A stretch of 64,000 bases of DNA, taken from Evansella sp. LMS18. GTDB taxonomy: Bacteria > Bacillota > Bacilli > Bacillales > Salisediminibacteriaceae. Positions 52,547 through 62,022 of the stretch are shown here, one piece after another. Position 1 is the stretch's first letter, and the number at the start of each line of letters is the position of its first letter. The translations under genes were made by a program, and so were the position numbers. Below the pieces are notes generated by a model that ran no database searches, was not told where the DNA came from, and saw only the letters and a list, made by a program, of their open reading frames with translations. The DNA lies in NCBI RefSeq assembly GCF_024362785.1, contig NZ_CP093301.1, positions 2,790,001-2,854,000 of the forward strand, read 5' to 3'.

Positions 52547-54067
52547 GTGGCATTATTTAGAGATTTAAACATTGATGAAACAATACTGAAGTCAATTGAA
52601 CGCATGGGGTTTGAGGAAACGACCCCAATCCAGGAACAAGTTATTCCTCTTGGTAAAGAAGGCAAGGACATTATCGGCCAGGCACAGACAGGAACAGGAA
52701 AAACAGTAGCATTCGGTATTCCATGTGTGGAAAGAATCCGCCCTGACGAGAAGCATCCGCAGGCGCTGGTTCTTACGCCAACCCGTGAGCTTGCTATTCA
52801 GGTTGCCGAAGAATTGAACAAACTGGGGCGTGACAAAGGTGTGCAGGCGCTCCCAATTTACGGTGGACAGGCGATTACCCGCCAAATCACAGCGTTAAAG
52901 CGCCGCCCGCAAATAATTGTTGCTACACCAGGTCGTTATATGGATCATATGAACCGTAAAACAATCCGTCCTGAGCATCTTGACATCCTTGTTTTAGACG
53001 AAGCAGACGAAATGCTTAGCATGGGCTTCATTGAGGACATTGAGACAATTCTTGAAGAAGTACCAGATGAGCGCCAGACACTGTTGTTTTCCGCAACAAT
53101 GCCTCCTAAGCTCAGAACGATTGCTGACAGGTTCATGAAAGACCCTGTTTCCATCGCAGTAAAAGCGAAACAGCTGACTGTGGAAAACATTGACCAGCGT
53201 TATATGGTACTCCCGGAAAAAGATAAGTTTGACGTACTTTGTAACCTCCTTGATAAGGAAACGCCTGAACTGGCGATCATCTTCGGACGCACAAAGCGCC
53301 GCGTTGATGAATTAATGGAATCCCTGAGCATCAGAGGATTTGCGGTAGACGGACTTCATGGAGATATGAAGCAGGAGCGACGTGACCTGGTTATCCGCAA
53401 ATTTAAACGTGGAGCAATCGATGTAATGGTTGCAACAGACGTGGCTGCCCGTGGCCTTGATGTTAATAATGTTACTCATGTTATTAACTTCGACCTGCCT
53501 CAGGATTCTGAAAGCTACGTGCACAGAATCGGTCGTACAGGACGTGCCGGGAAAAAAGGTATCTCTTACAGCTTTGTAACACCAAGGGAAACTGACCATC
53601 TTCACTATATTGAAAACAGCACGAAGAAGCGGATGACGGAAATTAAACCGCCAACTTACAATGATGCACTCGAAGGCCGTCACGAACAGGCAGTTGAGCA
53701 GCTGAGAAGTGCTGTTGGAAAAGAAGGAAGAAACCAGCTTGAAGATGAAGCAGCAAAGCTTCTTGAAGAGTTTGATGCACTGACTTTGGTATCTGCCGCA
53801 TTGCAAATGGTGACAAAAGAGCCAAGCAAAAAGCAGGTTAAAATAACAGGTGAAGCACCTGTCCGCTCGAAACGCAAGCCATCAGGCGGCGGAAAAGGCG
53901 GCGGAAAAGGTGGCGGCAAACGCGGCGGCGGAGGAAACCGCGGCGGTGGCTATCGTGGAGGTCGCGGAAACGATCGCGGCGGAAGCGGTGGCGGTCTGAA
54001 GATTAATGCAAACAAACGCTCCGGCAAGAAAGACCGTGACCGCAGCAGAGGCGGCCGGAATAAATAA
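52547..54067 (+). CDS. cshA: DEAD-box RNA helicase CshA
   Basis: 506 residues, GTG start ten bases after AAAGGAG. Motifs in order: F-x-E-TTPIQEQ (Q motif), AQTGTGKT, PTRELA, LDEADEM, SAT, HRIGRTGRAGK. A dimerisation-type region follows, then a C-terminal Gly/Arg/Lys tail with GGGKGGGKGGGK and RGGG blocks that binds RNA. This matches CshA, the helicase of the RNA degradosome-like complex and cold-shock response in Bacillus. The base composition of the tail (GGCGG-rich) is unlike its surroundings because of the repeats. Confidence 0.94.
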   Translation: MALFRDLNIDETILKSIERMGFEETTPIQEQVIPLGKEGKDIIGQAQTGTGKTVAFGIPCVERIRPDEKHPQALVLTPTRELAIQVAEELNKLGRDKGVQALPIYGGQAITRQITALKRRPQIIVATPGRYMDHMNRKTIRPEHLDILVLDEADEMLSMGFIEDIETILEEVPDERQTLLFSATMPPKLRTIADRFMKDPVSIAVKAKQLTVENIDQRYMVLPEKDKFDVLCNLLDKETPELAIIFGRTKRRVDELMESLSIRGFAVDGLHGDMKQERRDLVIRKFKRGAIDVMVATDVAARGLDVNNVTHVINFDLPQDSESYVHRIGRTGRAGKKGISYSFVTPRETDHLHYIENSTKKRMTEIKPPTYNDALEGRHEQAVEQLRSAVGKEGRNQLEDEAAKLLEEFDALTLVSAALQMVTKEPSKKQVKITGEAPVRSKRKPSGGGKGGGKGGGKRGGGGNRGGGYRGGRGNDRGGSGGGLKINANKRSGKKDRDRSRGGRNK

Positions 54068-54075
54068 TTTAATTA

Positions 54076-54116
54076 ATTGAACTGCTGTGGAGTAATGCTC
54101 CGCAGCAGTTTTTTAA
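54076..54116 (+). terminator. Terminator of cshA
   Basis: AACTGCTGTGGAG pairs with CTCCGCAGCAGTT, followed by TTTTAAT. Confidence 0.92.
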
Positions 54117-54147
54117 TAGGATTTTGAGCAGACTTAATGTTAAGGTG

Positions 54148-54206
54148 GGAGAGGTCTTGCCCCCCGTGAGAGGGGAGAAGCTTGCAACTCAAGTAGTGCA
54201 AGTGCA
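54148..54206. repeat. Solitary relative of the 52-bp TGCAAG repeat
   Basis: CTTGCCCCCCGTGAGAGGGG...CTTGCAACTCAAGTAGTGCAAG shares the CCCGTGAGA and ACTCAAGTAGTGCAAG words of the array at 46900-47245, 7 kb away. Confidence 0.75.
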
Positions 54207-54318
54207 GGAAGCTTTTACTTTTTAAAACCTTTTGTTTCTTCTTACTTAAAAAAGGATAAAGTACACAGAAACGGCATATTATTTTGCAGGCGAGACGATA
54301 AAAGGAGCGTGAAGATAA

Positions 54319-54564
54319 ATGGCATACAGTCAACCACCGAAAAGCCCCGGAGTTGCCGCAGTGCTTAGCGCGTTGTTCACAGGGATTGGCCAGATTTATA
54401 ACGGCCAGATTTTCAAGGGCATCTTTTTTATAATTATCCAGGCGGTTAATGGACTATTAATGTATGTGTTAATCGGTTTTATTACGTATCCGATTTTTTG
54501 GATTTACGGTATGATTGACGCTTACAGAAGTGCGGAAAAAATAAACAGAAGGGCAAGGGCTTAG
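54319..54564 (+). CDS. Small TM2-like membrane protein
   Basis: 81 residues, ATG after AAAGGAGCG. GIGQIYNGQIFKGI followed by a hydrophobic hairpin and YGMIDAYRSAEKIN match small two-helix membrane proteins of the TM2 or related family. Role unknown. It is a single gene between the cshA terminator and the oxidoreductase. Confidence 0.75.
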   Translation: MAYSQPPKSPGVAAVLSALFTGIGQIYNGQIFKGIFFIIIQAVNGLLMYVLIGFITYPIFWIYGMIDAYRSAEKINRRARA

Positions 54565-54648
54565 CGTCCTTAAATGCATTTCATTCGATAAGGTGAGCCA
54601 GGAATTGTTATACTACTCACAAACCAACGAGAAGCAGGAGAGATAACA

Positions 54649-55401
54649 ATGAATGAAGTAATCAACTTATTGACAAACCACCGCTCGTACCGTGAATACA
54701 AGGATGAGCCGGTTACAGATGAACAAATCAGCCAGATTGTGAAGGCTGCAATGTCGTCCGCAAACTGGATTAACGGGCAGCAGGTTACGGTTATTGAAGT
54801 ACAGGACAAGGAACGTAAAGCGAAGCTTGCCGAGCTTGTAGGAAACCAGAAATATGTGGACGAAGCACCTGTATTTTTTGTGTTCTGCCTTGATTTTTAC
54901 CGGGCGAAGCTTGCGGCTGAAAAACAAGGCAAAGAGTTCAATCTTCCTGACAGCGGGGCGGAAGCTTTGATGATTGGGGCTACTGATGTGGGGATTGCTC
55001 TCGGTACGGCTACTTCAGCTGCGGAATCAATGGGTCTGGGAACTGTGCCGATTGGCGGTATTCGCCGAAATCCGCAGGAAGTGATTGAACTGCTGGAGCT
55101 TCCGGAATATGTTTTCCCAGTGTCAGGCCTTGTTTTGGGGCACCCGGCATCCGACCCTGGGCAAAAGCCAAGACTGCCAGTAGCAGCGGTGCATCATAAA
55201 GAGAGCTATAATAAAGATCTTAAAGAGTATATTGACCAGTTTGACGATACTTTTTCCAACTACATGCTTGAGCGGACCAACGGCGAAAAATCAGCAGAGT
55301 GGTCCGGCAATGTAGCAGTCTTTTACTCTGAAAGGTATAAAATTTTTGCCGATAATGTAATTCCGGCGTTAAAAAACCAGGGATTTAATTTTAATGATTA
55401 A
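54649..55401 (+). CDS. NADPH-dependent flavin/nitro oxidoreductase (NfrA/YcnD-like)
   Basis: 250 residues, ATG after GCAGGAGAG. NHRSYREYKDEPVTDEQI, SSANWINGQQVTVI, and the central GAEALMIGATDVGIALGTATSAAESMGLGTVPIGGIRRNP with LGHPASDPGQKPRLP are the patterns of the FMN-dependent NfsA/NfrA group. These reduce FMN, nitroaromatics and quinones with NADPH. The neighbouring ring-cleavage dioxygenase fits quinone/catechol detoxification, but the two genes are separated by a terminator and a dispersed repeat. Confidence 0.9.
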   Translation: MNEVINLLTNHRSYREYKDEPVTDEQISQIVKAAMSSANWINGQQVTVIEVQDKERKAKLAELVGNQKYVDEAPVFFVFCLDFYRAKLAAEKQGKEFNLPDSGAEALMIGATDVGIALGTATSAAESMGLGTVPIGGIRRNPQEVIELLELPEYVFPVSGLVLGHPASDPGQKPRLPVAAVHHKESYNKDLKEYIDQFDDTFSNYMLERTNGEKSAEWSGNVAVFYSERYKIFADNVIPALKNQGFNFND

Positions 55402-55403
55402 TG

Positions 55404-55434
55404 CAAAGCACCTTCAGCTGAAGGTGCTTTTTCC
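55404..55434 (+). terminator. Terminator of the oxidoreductase gene
   Basis: AAAGCACCTTC pairs with GAAGGTGCTTT around AGCT, then TTTCC. Confidence 0.9.
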
Positions 55435-55443
55435 ATATAAATG

Positions 55444-55692
55444 AATGAATTTCATATATAGACTTTGCATAAAAAAAGACGAACATTACTTATCGATTGC
55501 AGCGTAAGACGGCGACTCTGGCGGGAAAAGCGCGAGCTGAAAATCCATTTTTGCCGGCGTTCAGCCGTCAAAAATTAGTTGAAGCCGTGCCCGAACAACG
55601 CGTCCGTCTGTAGCGTAAATCGAACACCAAAGTAACATTTTATGTTACTGTTCGTATTTATTGATGAAAATCTTAAATTATGATATTGATTC
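55444..55692 (-). repeat. Dispersed intergenic repeat, copy 3 (reverse orientation)
   Basis: The reverse complement matches copies at 6098-6346 and 36175-36500 in order: GTTACTTT, TTCGATTTACGC, GGACGCGTTG, GGGCACGGCTTCAACTAA, a GACGGC/GCCGGC hairpin, TTTTCCCGCCAGAGTCGCC, TTACGCTGCAATCGA. It lies between the oxidoreductase and dioxygenase genes. The remaining 55693-55826 is AT-rich promoter-like sequence. Confidence 0.88.
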
Positions 55693-55826
55693 AAATAAAT
55701 TACTTGATTAAATTACGTTACTAAAATATAATTACTTACATAAAGTAACTTAAAATTTATTTTTATGAAAGCTTTCTTCAGGAAACGTTAGAAGATAAAT
55801 ACTATTAAAAAAAGGGGGAATTACAC

Positions 55827-56681
55827 ATGGAAAAAAAGTTTTTTCAGGAACCGGCAGTATATGTAGGGGAAGTTAATATAAATGTCACTGATATCGACAG
55901 ATCCATCGAGTATTATGAAAGTATTATCGGCTTTAAAACATTGGAGCGTTCAGAAAGAAAAGCTGTGCTGACTGCAGACGGGAAGAAGCCGCTGCTCGTG
56001 CTGGAACAGCCGGAAGACGTGATTCCGAAACAAGGACGGACAACAGGTTTGTTCCACTTTGCAATACTGCTTCCAGGCAGGGAGGATCTCTCTTCCTTTT
56101 TGAGGCATATCGCGGAAAACAACGTGCAAATCGGCGCTTCCGACCATATTGTCAGCGAGGCGATCTATTTATCTGACCCGGACGGCAATGGTATTGAAGT
56201 TTACAGAGACCGCCAAGCCTCTGAATGGAGCTGGACTAATGGGAACGTGGCCATGGCTACTGAGCCTCTGGACGCTCAGGGAGTCCTTGCGGAGAGTGAT
56301 AAAAAATGGAACGGCCTTCCGGAAGAAACAGTTATGGGGCATATTCATCTGCACGTTTCAGAGCTGAAAAAAACAGAGGAATTTTATAATCAGATGGGTT
56401 TCAAGGTTGTTACTAATTATCCAGGTGCACTGTTTATGTCAACGCACGGCTACCACCATCACATTGGACTGAATGTCTGGAATGGTGAAGGCGCTCCCGC
56501 TCCGGCGAAAAACAGTGCTGGGCTGAACTGGTTTGTTTTAGAGTATAGCGAACAGGCTGCTGAAGATGCGGTGCAGAAGCTGGCAAATATAGATGCAACT
56601 GTGGAAAAGGTTTCAGAAGGCTACAAAACAGTGGACCCTTCTGGAAACACTATTATACTCAGAACAAAAAGGGATGATTAA
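55827..56681 (+). CDS. VOC-family ring-cleaving dioxygenase, CatE-like
   Basis: 284 residues, ATG eight bases after AAAGGGGG. Two vicinal-oxygen-chelate modules: the first begins VGEVNINVTDIDRSIEYYESIIGFKTLE, the second VMGHIHLHVSELKKTEEFYNQMGF. Metal ligands are likely His in GHIHLHV, His in YHHHIGLNVW and a late Glu. Size and order match Bacillus CatE, a catechol 2,3-dioxygenase that opens aromatic rings with Fe2+ and O2. Substrate by inference: a catechol or hydroquinone. Monocistronic. Confidence 0.85.
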   Translation: MEKKFFQEPAVYVGEVNINVTDIDRSIEYYESIIGFKTLERSERKAVLTADGKKPLLVLEQPEDVIPKQGRTTGLFHFAILLPGREDLSSFLRHIAENNVQIGASDHIVSEAIYLSDPDGNGIEVYRDRQASEWSWTNGNVAMATEPLDAQGVLAESDKKWNGLPEETVMGHIHLHVSELKKTEEFYNQMGFKVVTNYPGALFMSTHGYHHHIGLNVWNGEGAPAPAKNSAGLNWFVLEYSEQAAEDAVQKLANIDATVEKVSEGYKTVDPSGNTIILRTKRDD

Positions 56682-56713
56682 TTTTTAGAAAGCCATTGGC
56701 CTCCTCCTCACGG

Positions 56714-56756
56714 TTGTCCATTTTCTGTACACTAATATGTGCAGAAGATGGACGGA
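56714..56756. repeat. Inverted repeat between dioxygenase gene and SDR promoter
   Basis: GTCCATTTTCTG and CAGAAGATGGAC pair with one mismatch across TACACTAATATGTG. It could end the dioxygenase transcript or serve as an upstream activator site for the sigma-54 promoter 60 bases further on; no T-run follows. Confidence 0.5.
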
Positions 56757-56816
56757 GGATAAACAGCTCCCCCTGAAAATCTTGCCCCGCCTCCTTTTTC
56801 CCGCCCTCCGCATAGT

Positions 56817-56832
56817 TGGTATGAATATTGCA
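56817..56832 (+). promoter_or_regulatory. Sigma-54 (-24/-12) promoter of the SDR gene
   Basis: TGGTATGAATATTGCA has GG and GC separated by ten bases, the invariant spacing of SigL promoters (TGGCAC-N5-TTGCA). It lies 42 bases before the SDR start. Confidence 0.65.
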
Positions 56833-56873
56833 TTATAAATATAATGCATTCATATAACTGGGAGGTTGCAGAA

Positions 56874-57641
56874 ATGAAGATAAAAGATACAGTAGCGGTA
56901 GTCACCGGGGGAGCCTCAGGCCTTGGGGAAGCAGTAGTGAGATATGTGGCGGAAAACGGAGGCAAGGCAGTAATCCTTGATTTAGCTGAAGAGAGAGGGA
57001 CTGAACTGGCAGAGGAATTGGGAAGCAGTGCTCTCTTTGTAAAAACGAATGTTGAAGAGGAATCCAGTGTCCAGGATGCTCTGAACAAAGCAGTTGAACA
57101 GTTCGGGAATATTAACACTGTTGTTAATTGCGCTGGTATTGGAGTAGCAAAAAAAGTATTGAGCAAAAAAGGAGTTCATGAGCTTCAGTCATTCTCCAAA
57201 GTGATTGAAGTGAATCTCATCGGTACGTTTAATGTTGTAAGGCTGGCAGCGGAGAAAATGACGGAAAACGAACCAAACGAGTCTGGTGAAAGAGGCGTCA
57301 TCATAAATACAGCTTCAGTAGCTGCCTTCGAAGGGCAGATCGGGCAGGCAGCCTACAGTGCTTCAAAAGGCGGAGTAGCCGCCATGACAATGCCGTTATC
57401 AAGGGAACTTGCCGCTTTCGGCATCAGGGTGATGACGATTGCTCCAGGATTATTCGATACACCTATGTTTTCTTCTCTACCGGAAGAGGCGAGGACAGCG
57501 CTAGGAAAAATGACACCATTTCCTTCCCGGCTTGGAAAGCCGGCGGAATACGCCCAGCTCGCAGGCAGTATTATTGAAAACCCTATGTTAAATGGTGAAG
57601 TAATCCGCCTCGACGGCGCAATCAGAATGCAGCCAAAGTAA
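56874..57641 (+). CDS. Short-chain dehydrogenase, 3-hydroxyacyl-CoA dehydrogenase type (HSD17B10-like)
   Basis: 255 residues from the ATG at 56874, eight bases after GGGAGG; the frame from 56844 includes that site and is rejected. NAD-binding [14 protein letters not shown], Ser in [14 protein letters not shown], and catalytic YSASK. The sequence [34 protein letters not shown] is typical of the HSD17B10 branch, which oxidises 3-hydroxyacyl-CoA in beta-oxidation, including branched-chain substrates. Together with the ligases and acyl-CoA dehydrogenase nearby this fits a degradation pathway under the sigma-54 activator. Confidence 0.87.
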   Translation: MKIKDTVAVVTGGASGLGEAVVRYVAENGGKAVILDLAEERGTELAEELGSSALFVKTNVEEESSVQDALNKAVEQFGNINTVVNCAGIGVAKKVLSKKGVHELQSFSKVIEVNLIGTFNVVRLAAEKMTENEPNESGERGVIINTASVAAFEGQIGQAAYSASKGGVAAMTMPLSRELAAFGIRVMTIAPGLFDTPMFSSLPEEARTALGKMTPFPSRLGKPAEYAQLAGSIIENPMLNGEVIRLDGAIRMQPK

Positions 57642-57668
57642 GTTTTTAGCCGAATACCTCTCGTGCAA

Positions 57669-57750
57669 AGCACCCCCGTGATCTTTTGTTGACCTGCGAT
57701 AGCTAATCTGCTGACAGGGACACAAAATTTTGCGGGGGTGTTTTTTATTT
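57669..57750 (+). terminator. Terminator with long loop after the SDR gene
   Basis: CACCCCCG (57671-57678) pairs with CGGGGGTG (57733-57740), then TTTTTTATTT. The 54-base loop contains further pairs. Confidence 0.7.
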
Positions 57751-57819
57751 AATTATTCGGAAAAATCCCTTAATTTGTTATAAAATAGCAGTAAGACAAA
57801 AATAAAGGGGATTGATAGG

Positions 57820-59880
57820 GTGGTGGATCTCAAAGAAATTATGACCACGGCTGACTGCAGTATTAAAAGGGAGGATCCTGTATTAAAAGCTGTTGCTGTG
57901 ATGAAACAGAAAAAGTGGGATATTGTTCCTGTCCTTAATGGGGAAGGTAAACTGGACGGAATTTTTACAAGAAGCACCCTCTTTGACATGATTCTTGAAA
58001 ACAAACCATTAACCGAGCCTGTCCATCAATTTTTAAAGAAAGATGCAGTTGCAGTAGATTATCGCACCCCTTTTGAGACGGTGAAAGAAATGGTGGAAAA
58101 AAGCGGGGTAGGTACGGGAGTGATCACCGAAGAGGATGGCCGGGTGATTGGACTCCTTCGGAAAACAGATATGGTAATGGGGTTGCTCCGTTCTTCTACT
58201 GCGTTAAAAGAGCAACTGGAGACGGTACTGGAAATTTCCCATCTGGGAGTATTAATGACAGATGGTGACAAACGAATCATCTACGCGAACGATGAATTCA
58301 CCAGGATGTCCGGCCAGGAGCTGAGCAGCCTTGCGGGAAAACAGTTAGATACTCTTTTTCCGGACCTGGACTGCGACTCAATAGACTCCCTGTTCCTCTC
58401 TAAAGTAAATATAGGAAATGAGCAGGCGATGCTCAGGCTTTCTTCGTATAAGACAGGTGAGAACAGCCGGGGCCTGATTGCATTGCTTCAGGACATTTCC
58501 GAGCTGGAACAGATGGCTCAGGAACTACGGACGGTGAAAAATCTGAAGCAGACGCTTGATACAGCAATTGAACATGCCTACGACGGCATTTTAATGGTTA
58601 ACGAAGAGAAAAAAGTAACAATGGTAAGCCCCCCTCTTCTGGATTTATTTTCACTGGAAAAAGAAGAGGTGTTACATAGACCGATAGAACAGGTACTGCC
58701 GCAGCTGAACTTATGCTCTGTTTTTCAAAGCGGGGAAGCGGAACTGAGCGACTTTCTTGAAGTGAACGGGATCAAATACATTGTTAACAAAATACCTGTT
58801 GAACAAGATGGGGAAATCATCGGCGCACTGGGGAAAGTGATGTTCCGTCAGCTGAACCAGGTGAGTGAATTATTTAATAAACTGGAAAAAGCGGAAAAGA
58901 AAGCGGCTTATTATAAGACCCAGCTCCAGCAAACGGAGACTGCACGTTTTACATGGGATGAAATCATCAGCAGCGACCCCTATGTGGAAAAATTGAAGAG
59001 AAGTGCCAGAAAAGCGGCAAAAGGCCGGTCTACAATCCTGATCAGAGGAGAGAGTGGTACTGGGAAGGAACTCTTTGCTCATGCGATTCACGGCAGCAGT
59101 GTAAGGAAGGATGGAAAATTCGTCACCGTTAACTGTGCGGCAATCCCGGAGCACCTGCTGGAATCGGAGTTTTTTGGCTATGAAGACGGTGCCTTTACTG
59201 GAGCAAGGCAAAAAGGGAAAATAGGCAAGTTTGACCTTGCAAACGGAGGCACTCTTTTTTTAGATGAGATAGGAGACATGTCGCTGGCTCTGCAGGCGAA
59301 ACTACTTCGGGTGCTTCAGGAAAGAGAGTTTTACCGGGTGGGAGGCACGCAGAGAATCCATGTGGATGTGCGGATTATCGCCGCGACTAACCGCTCCCTT
59401 GAGGAAATGGTGGAAAAAGGGGAGTTCCGGGAAGACCTGTACTACCGGCTGAATGTCATATCCCTTCAGATCACGCCGCTTCGGGAAAGAAAGGCAGATA
59501 TTTACCTGCTCACGGACACATTTATTAAGCAGCTGAACCGCATGCTTGGAACGAGTATTACTGGGATTGACAAAAACGCGGAAGCAGTGATGATGAATTA
59601 TGACTGGCCCGGAAATGTAAGGGAATTAAAAAATGTCCTGGAAAGAGCAATGACTTTTGCTGAGACAGGGAAAATTATACTGGAAGACCTTCCCGAGTAC
59701 ATGATTAATATAAAGTTACCCGCTGCTGAAGAGCCTGAACTGAAAATGGCCGAAAGTGCAGAGAAGTCAGTGATTCAGAGGGCACTGGACAATGCGGGCG
59801 GCAATAAAACAAAAGCTTCGCAGTTATTGGGGATCAGCAGGTCCGGACTTTATGAAAAACTAAAGAAATATCAGCTTTAA
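57820..59880 (+). CDS. Sigma-54-dependent transcriptional activator with CBS and PAS domains
   Basis: 686 residues, GTG nine bases after AAAGGGG. Order: paired CBS domains (about 5-125), PAS domain (about 130-225), second PAS (about 245-350), short coiled linker, AAA+ domain with GESGTGKE near 408 and GAFTGA near 457, and a Fis-type helix-turn-helix at the end (NKTKASQLLGISRSGLYEKL). GAFTGA is the loop that touches sigma-54, so this is a true enhancer-binding activator. CBS and PAS parts may sense adenine nucleotides or acyl-CoA and a small ligand. Two sigma-54 promoters flank it, before the SDR and before the ligase operon. Confidence 0.93.
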   Translation: MVDLKEIMTTADCSIKREDPVLKAVAVMKQKKWDIVPVLNGEGKLDGIFTRSTLFDMILENKPLTEPVHQFLKKDAVAVDYRTPFETVKEMVEKSGVGTGVITEEDGRVIGLLRKTDMVMGLLRSSTALKEQLETVLEISHLGVLMTDGDKRIIYANDEFTRMSGQELSSLAGKQLDTLFPDLDCDSIDSLFLSKVNIGNEQAMLRLSSYKTGENSRGLIALLQDISELEQMAQELRTVKNLKQTLDTAIEHAYDGILMVNEEKKVTMVSPPLLDLFSLEKEEVLHRPIEQVLPQLNLCSVFQSGEAELSDFLEVNGIKYIVNKIPVEQDGEIIGALGKVMFRQLNQVSELFNKLEKAEKKAAYYKTQLQQTETARFTWDEIISSDPYVEKLKRSARKAAKGRSTILIRGESGTGKELFAHAIHGSSVRKDGKFVTVNCAAIPEHLLESEFFGYEDGAFTGARQKGKIGKFDLANGGTLFLDEIGDMSLALQAKLLRVLQEREFYRVGGTQRIHVDVRIIAATNRSLEEMVEKGEFREDLYYRLNVISLQITPLRERKADIYLLTDTFIKQLNRMLGTSITGIDKNAEAVMMNYDWPGNVRELKNVLERAMTFAETGKIILEDLPEYMINIKLPAAEEPELKMAESAEKSVIQRALDNAGGNKTKASQLLGISRSGLYEKLKKYQL

Positions 59881-59931
59881 AAATAACGGGTTCTGTTTCT
59901 GTGGGGAAATTCATGAAACAGCAGATTAAAA

Positions 59932-59961
59932 AGCAGACCAAATCGTGAGATTTGGTCTGCT
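59932..59961 (+). terminator. Hairpin after the activator gene
   Basis: AGCAGACCAAATC pairs perfectly with GATTTGGTCTGCT around GTGA. Only a weak T-run follows. Confidence 0.65.
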
Positions 59962-59999
59962 AAGTTCTTGATTTCTCTGGATTACATTGCTTTGCAAAT

Positions 60000-60225
60000 G
60001 GTGTGGATCCGGAACGTAGTGTTGTAAAGACTACATAGTTGAGATAGCGGAACATGAGGATCCGCAAGGTGAATTGCAACGGTTCCTCACTCCGTTAAAT
60101 GGGGGAAAGGTGCATACGAAAGTTCAAAGAATCCACATTCCGTTAAACCCAGGAAAAGGGTGCTTCAGGCATCCGTAATAACCGCAGTCGCTACGGATCA
60201 CCCGAACAATACCGCAACTACTTGC
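60000..60225 (+). other. Unexplained palindrome-rich region between hairpin and terminator
   Basis: No ORF. It contains partly repeated words: CTCCGTTAAATGGGGGAAAGG (60090s) and ATTCCGTTAAACCCAGGAAAAGG (60137 on), GGATCC twice, and ATCCGTAATAACCG...CTACGGAT. The CC-TT-A-GGGGAAAGG-TGCA layout recalls the 52-bp repeats at 46900. It could be a repeat remnant, an enhancer region for the sigma-54 promoter, or a short RNA ended by the terminator at 60230. Confidence 0.4.
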
Positions 60226-60229
60226 TTTT

Positions 60230-60263
60230 AAAAAGAGTGTCTTTTTAATGGACACTCTTTTTT
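60230..60263 (+). terminator. Terminator upstream of the sigma-54 promoter
   Basis: AAAAAGAGTGTC pairs with GACACTCTTTTTT across TTTTTAATG. Confidence 0.88.
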
Positions 60264-60382
60264 CCGTTGTGTACAGATTTTCTTCACCGACTGCAGAAAA
60301 AAGAAGACGAGGTACGATATTTCTCGTTATAATTATTTATTTTTTCCGACAATTAAAGGTTTTACTTCCATCCCTCCTTAAC

Positions 60383-60398
60383 TGGCATAGTCCTTGCA
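60383..60398 (+). promoter_or_regulatory. Sigma-54 (-24/-12) promoter of the acyl-CoA operon
   Basis: TGGCATAGTCCTTGCA matches the consensus TGGCAC-N5-TTGCA with one difference, with GG and GC ten bases apart. It lies 54 bases before the ligase start. Confidence 0.85.
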
Positions 60399-60451
60399 TT
60401 AAATAAAGGTGAGAGAAGAAAGCACCTGATATTAAAAAGGAGGAATGGGGT

Positions 60452-61978
60452 TTGGATATAGGTTCATATTTGTCTGTAAATGCCAGGAATATCGGTGAAA
60501 AAAAGGCCATCAGCTGTGAAGGAAGAGAGTACACTTATCGGGAGTTTAACGAAGAAGTGAATAAGCTTGCCCATGGTCTCATAGGGCTTCCTGTTAAAAA
60601 GGGAGATAAAGTCGCTCTCATGATGAAGAACTCCGAGTATTTCGTTTTTGTCTATTTCGCTCTCGCCAAGCTTGGGGCTGTCGTGGTGCCGATTAATTTC
60701 CGCCTGACAGCTACTGAAGTGAAGTACATTCTTAAGCAGTCAGAAGCAGCCGTGGTTTTCTGTGATGAGGAATTTGATGAAACGATGGAGGAAGCCTCAA
60801 CAGAGACGGAAGTAAAAACAATAATCACCGTCGGGCAGCCGAAAGTGCCTTCCCATGTTTCCTATGGAGAACTGCTTACAGACAATACAGAAGAACCGCC
60901 TGTTAACGTAAAGGATTCAGACGACCTTGAGATTCTGTACACTTCCGGCACAACTGGCCGGCCTAAAGGGGCTTTGTTCGACCATAGGAGAATCTTCCAT
61001 GTTGGACTTACGATGATTGTCGGGATGGGCATTAATCAGCATGATCGATTCCTCCATATCGCTCCACTTTTCCATTCGGCCCAGCTTAATCTTTTTCTCG
61101 TTTCAGGTGTTGTCCTGGGAGCCTATCATGTGATCCACCGGGAGTTTCACCCAGTTGAAACGTTGAAGGCGATCGAAAACCATAAAATCACCCACTTTTT
61201 TGGCGTGCCGGCTATGTACAATTTTATGCTGCAGGTGCCGAACGCAAAAGAATATGATCTGTCATCCATACAGCGGTGCGGTTACGGAGCTGCGCCAATG
61301 GCCCCTGAAATTGTCCGGAAAAGCATGGACTTGTTCAGCACGGACCGTTTCTTTAATCTTTGCGGCCTGACAGAGGCGGGTCCAGGGGGGATTTTACTGG
61401 ATCCTGAAGGACATAAAAACCACCTTGGTAAAGGCGGCAAGTCCATATTCGGCACAGAAGCGAGAGTTGTAGACGGGACAGGGGAAGATTCAAAGCCAGG
61501 ATCGGTTGGAGAATTTATACTCCGGGGAGAATCCATCATGAAAGAGTATTACAAAAAACCGGAAGAAACGAAAAAAACATTTAAAGAAGGATGGCTCTAT
61601 ACAGGCGACCTGGCAGTCAGAGACGAGGAAGGATACATTACGCTCGTTGACCGAAAAAAAGACATGATCATATCAGGCGGCGAGAATGTGTATTCCATTG
61701 AAGTGGAACAGGTGATGTTTGAACATCCCCAGGTTCTTGACGCGGCTACGATTGGCCTTCCTGATGAAGTATGGGGCGAAGCAGTGACTGCTATCGTTGT
61801 GCCAAAAGATGGCGAGACGATTGATGAAGAAGAGTTCAGGAGCTTCTGCCGGGAAAAATTAGCTGGCTATAAAGTACCACGGCGGATTATTTTTGAAAAA
61901 CAGCTTCCGAGAAACGCCTCAGGAAAAATACTGAAATACCAACTTCGGGAAAAATTCCAGCAAAAAATAGAATCATAA
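60452..61978 (+). CDS. AMP-forming acyl-CoA ligase
   Basis: 508 residues, TTG start eight bases after AAAGGAGG; the ATG at 60444 is out of frame. P-loop YTSGTTGRPKG near 163-173, A5 motif NLCGLTEAGPGG, A7 YTGDLAVRDEEGYI, A8 DRKKDMIISGGENVYS, and terminal Lys in PRNASGKILKYQLRE. These belong to the fatty-acid/aryl acid:CoA ligase group (adenylation, then thioesterification). It is the first gene of an operon with an acyl-CoA dehydrogenase and a second ligase, behind a sigma-54 promoter. The substrate is unknown. Confidence 0.92.
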   Translation: MDIGSYLSVNARNIGEKKAISCEGREYTYREFNEEVNKLAHGLIGLPVKKGDKVALMMKNSEYFVFVYFALAKLGAVVVPINFRLTATEVKYILKQSEAAVVFCDEEFDETMEEASTETEVKTIITVGQPKVPSHVSYGELLTDNTEEPPVNVKDSDDLEILYTSGTTGRPKGALFDHRRIFHVGLTMIVGMGINQHDRFLHIAPLFHSAQLNLFLVSGVVLGAYHVIHREFHPVETLKAIENHKITHFFGVPAMYNFMLQVPNAKEYDLSSIQRCGYGAAPMAPEIVRKSMDLFSTDRFFNLCGLTEAGPGGILLDPEGHKNHLGKGGKSIFGTEARVVDGTGEDSKPGSVGEFILRGESIMKEYYKKPEETKKTFKEGWLYTGDLAVRDEEGYITLVDRKKDMIISGGENVYSIEVEQVMFEHPQVLDAATIGLPDEVWGEAVTAIVVPKDGETIDEEEFRSFCREKLAGYKVPRRIIFEKQLPRNASGKILKYQLREKFQQKIES

Positions 61979-62022
61979 ATAATAATACACTACTGGACTT
62001 AAAACTAAACGGAGGTAACAAA

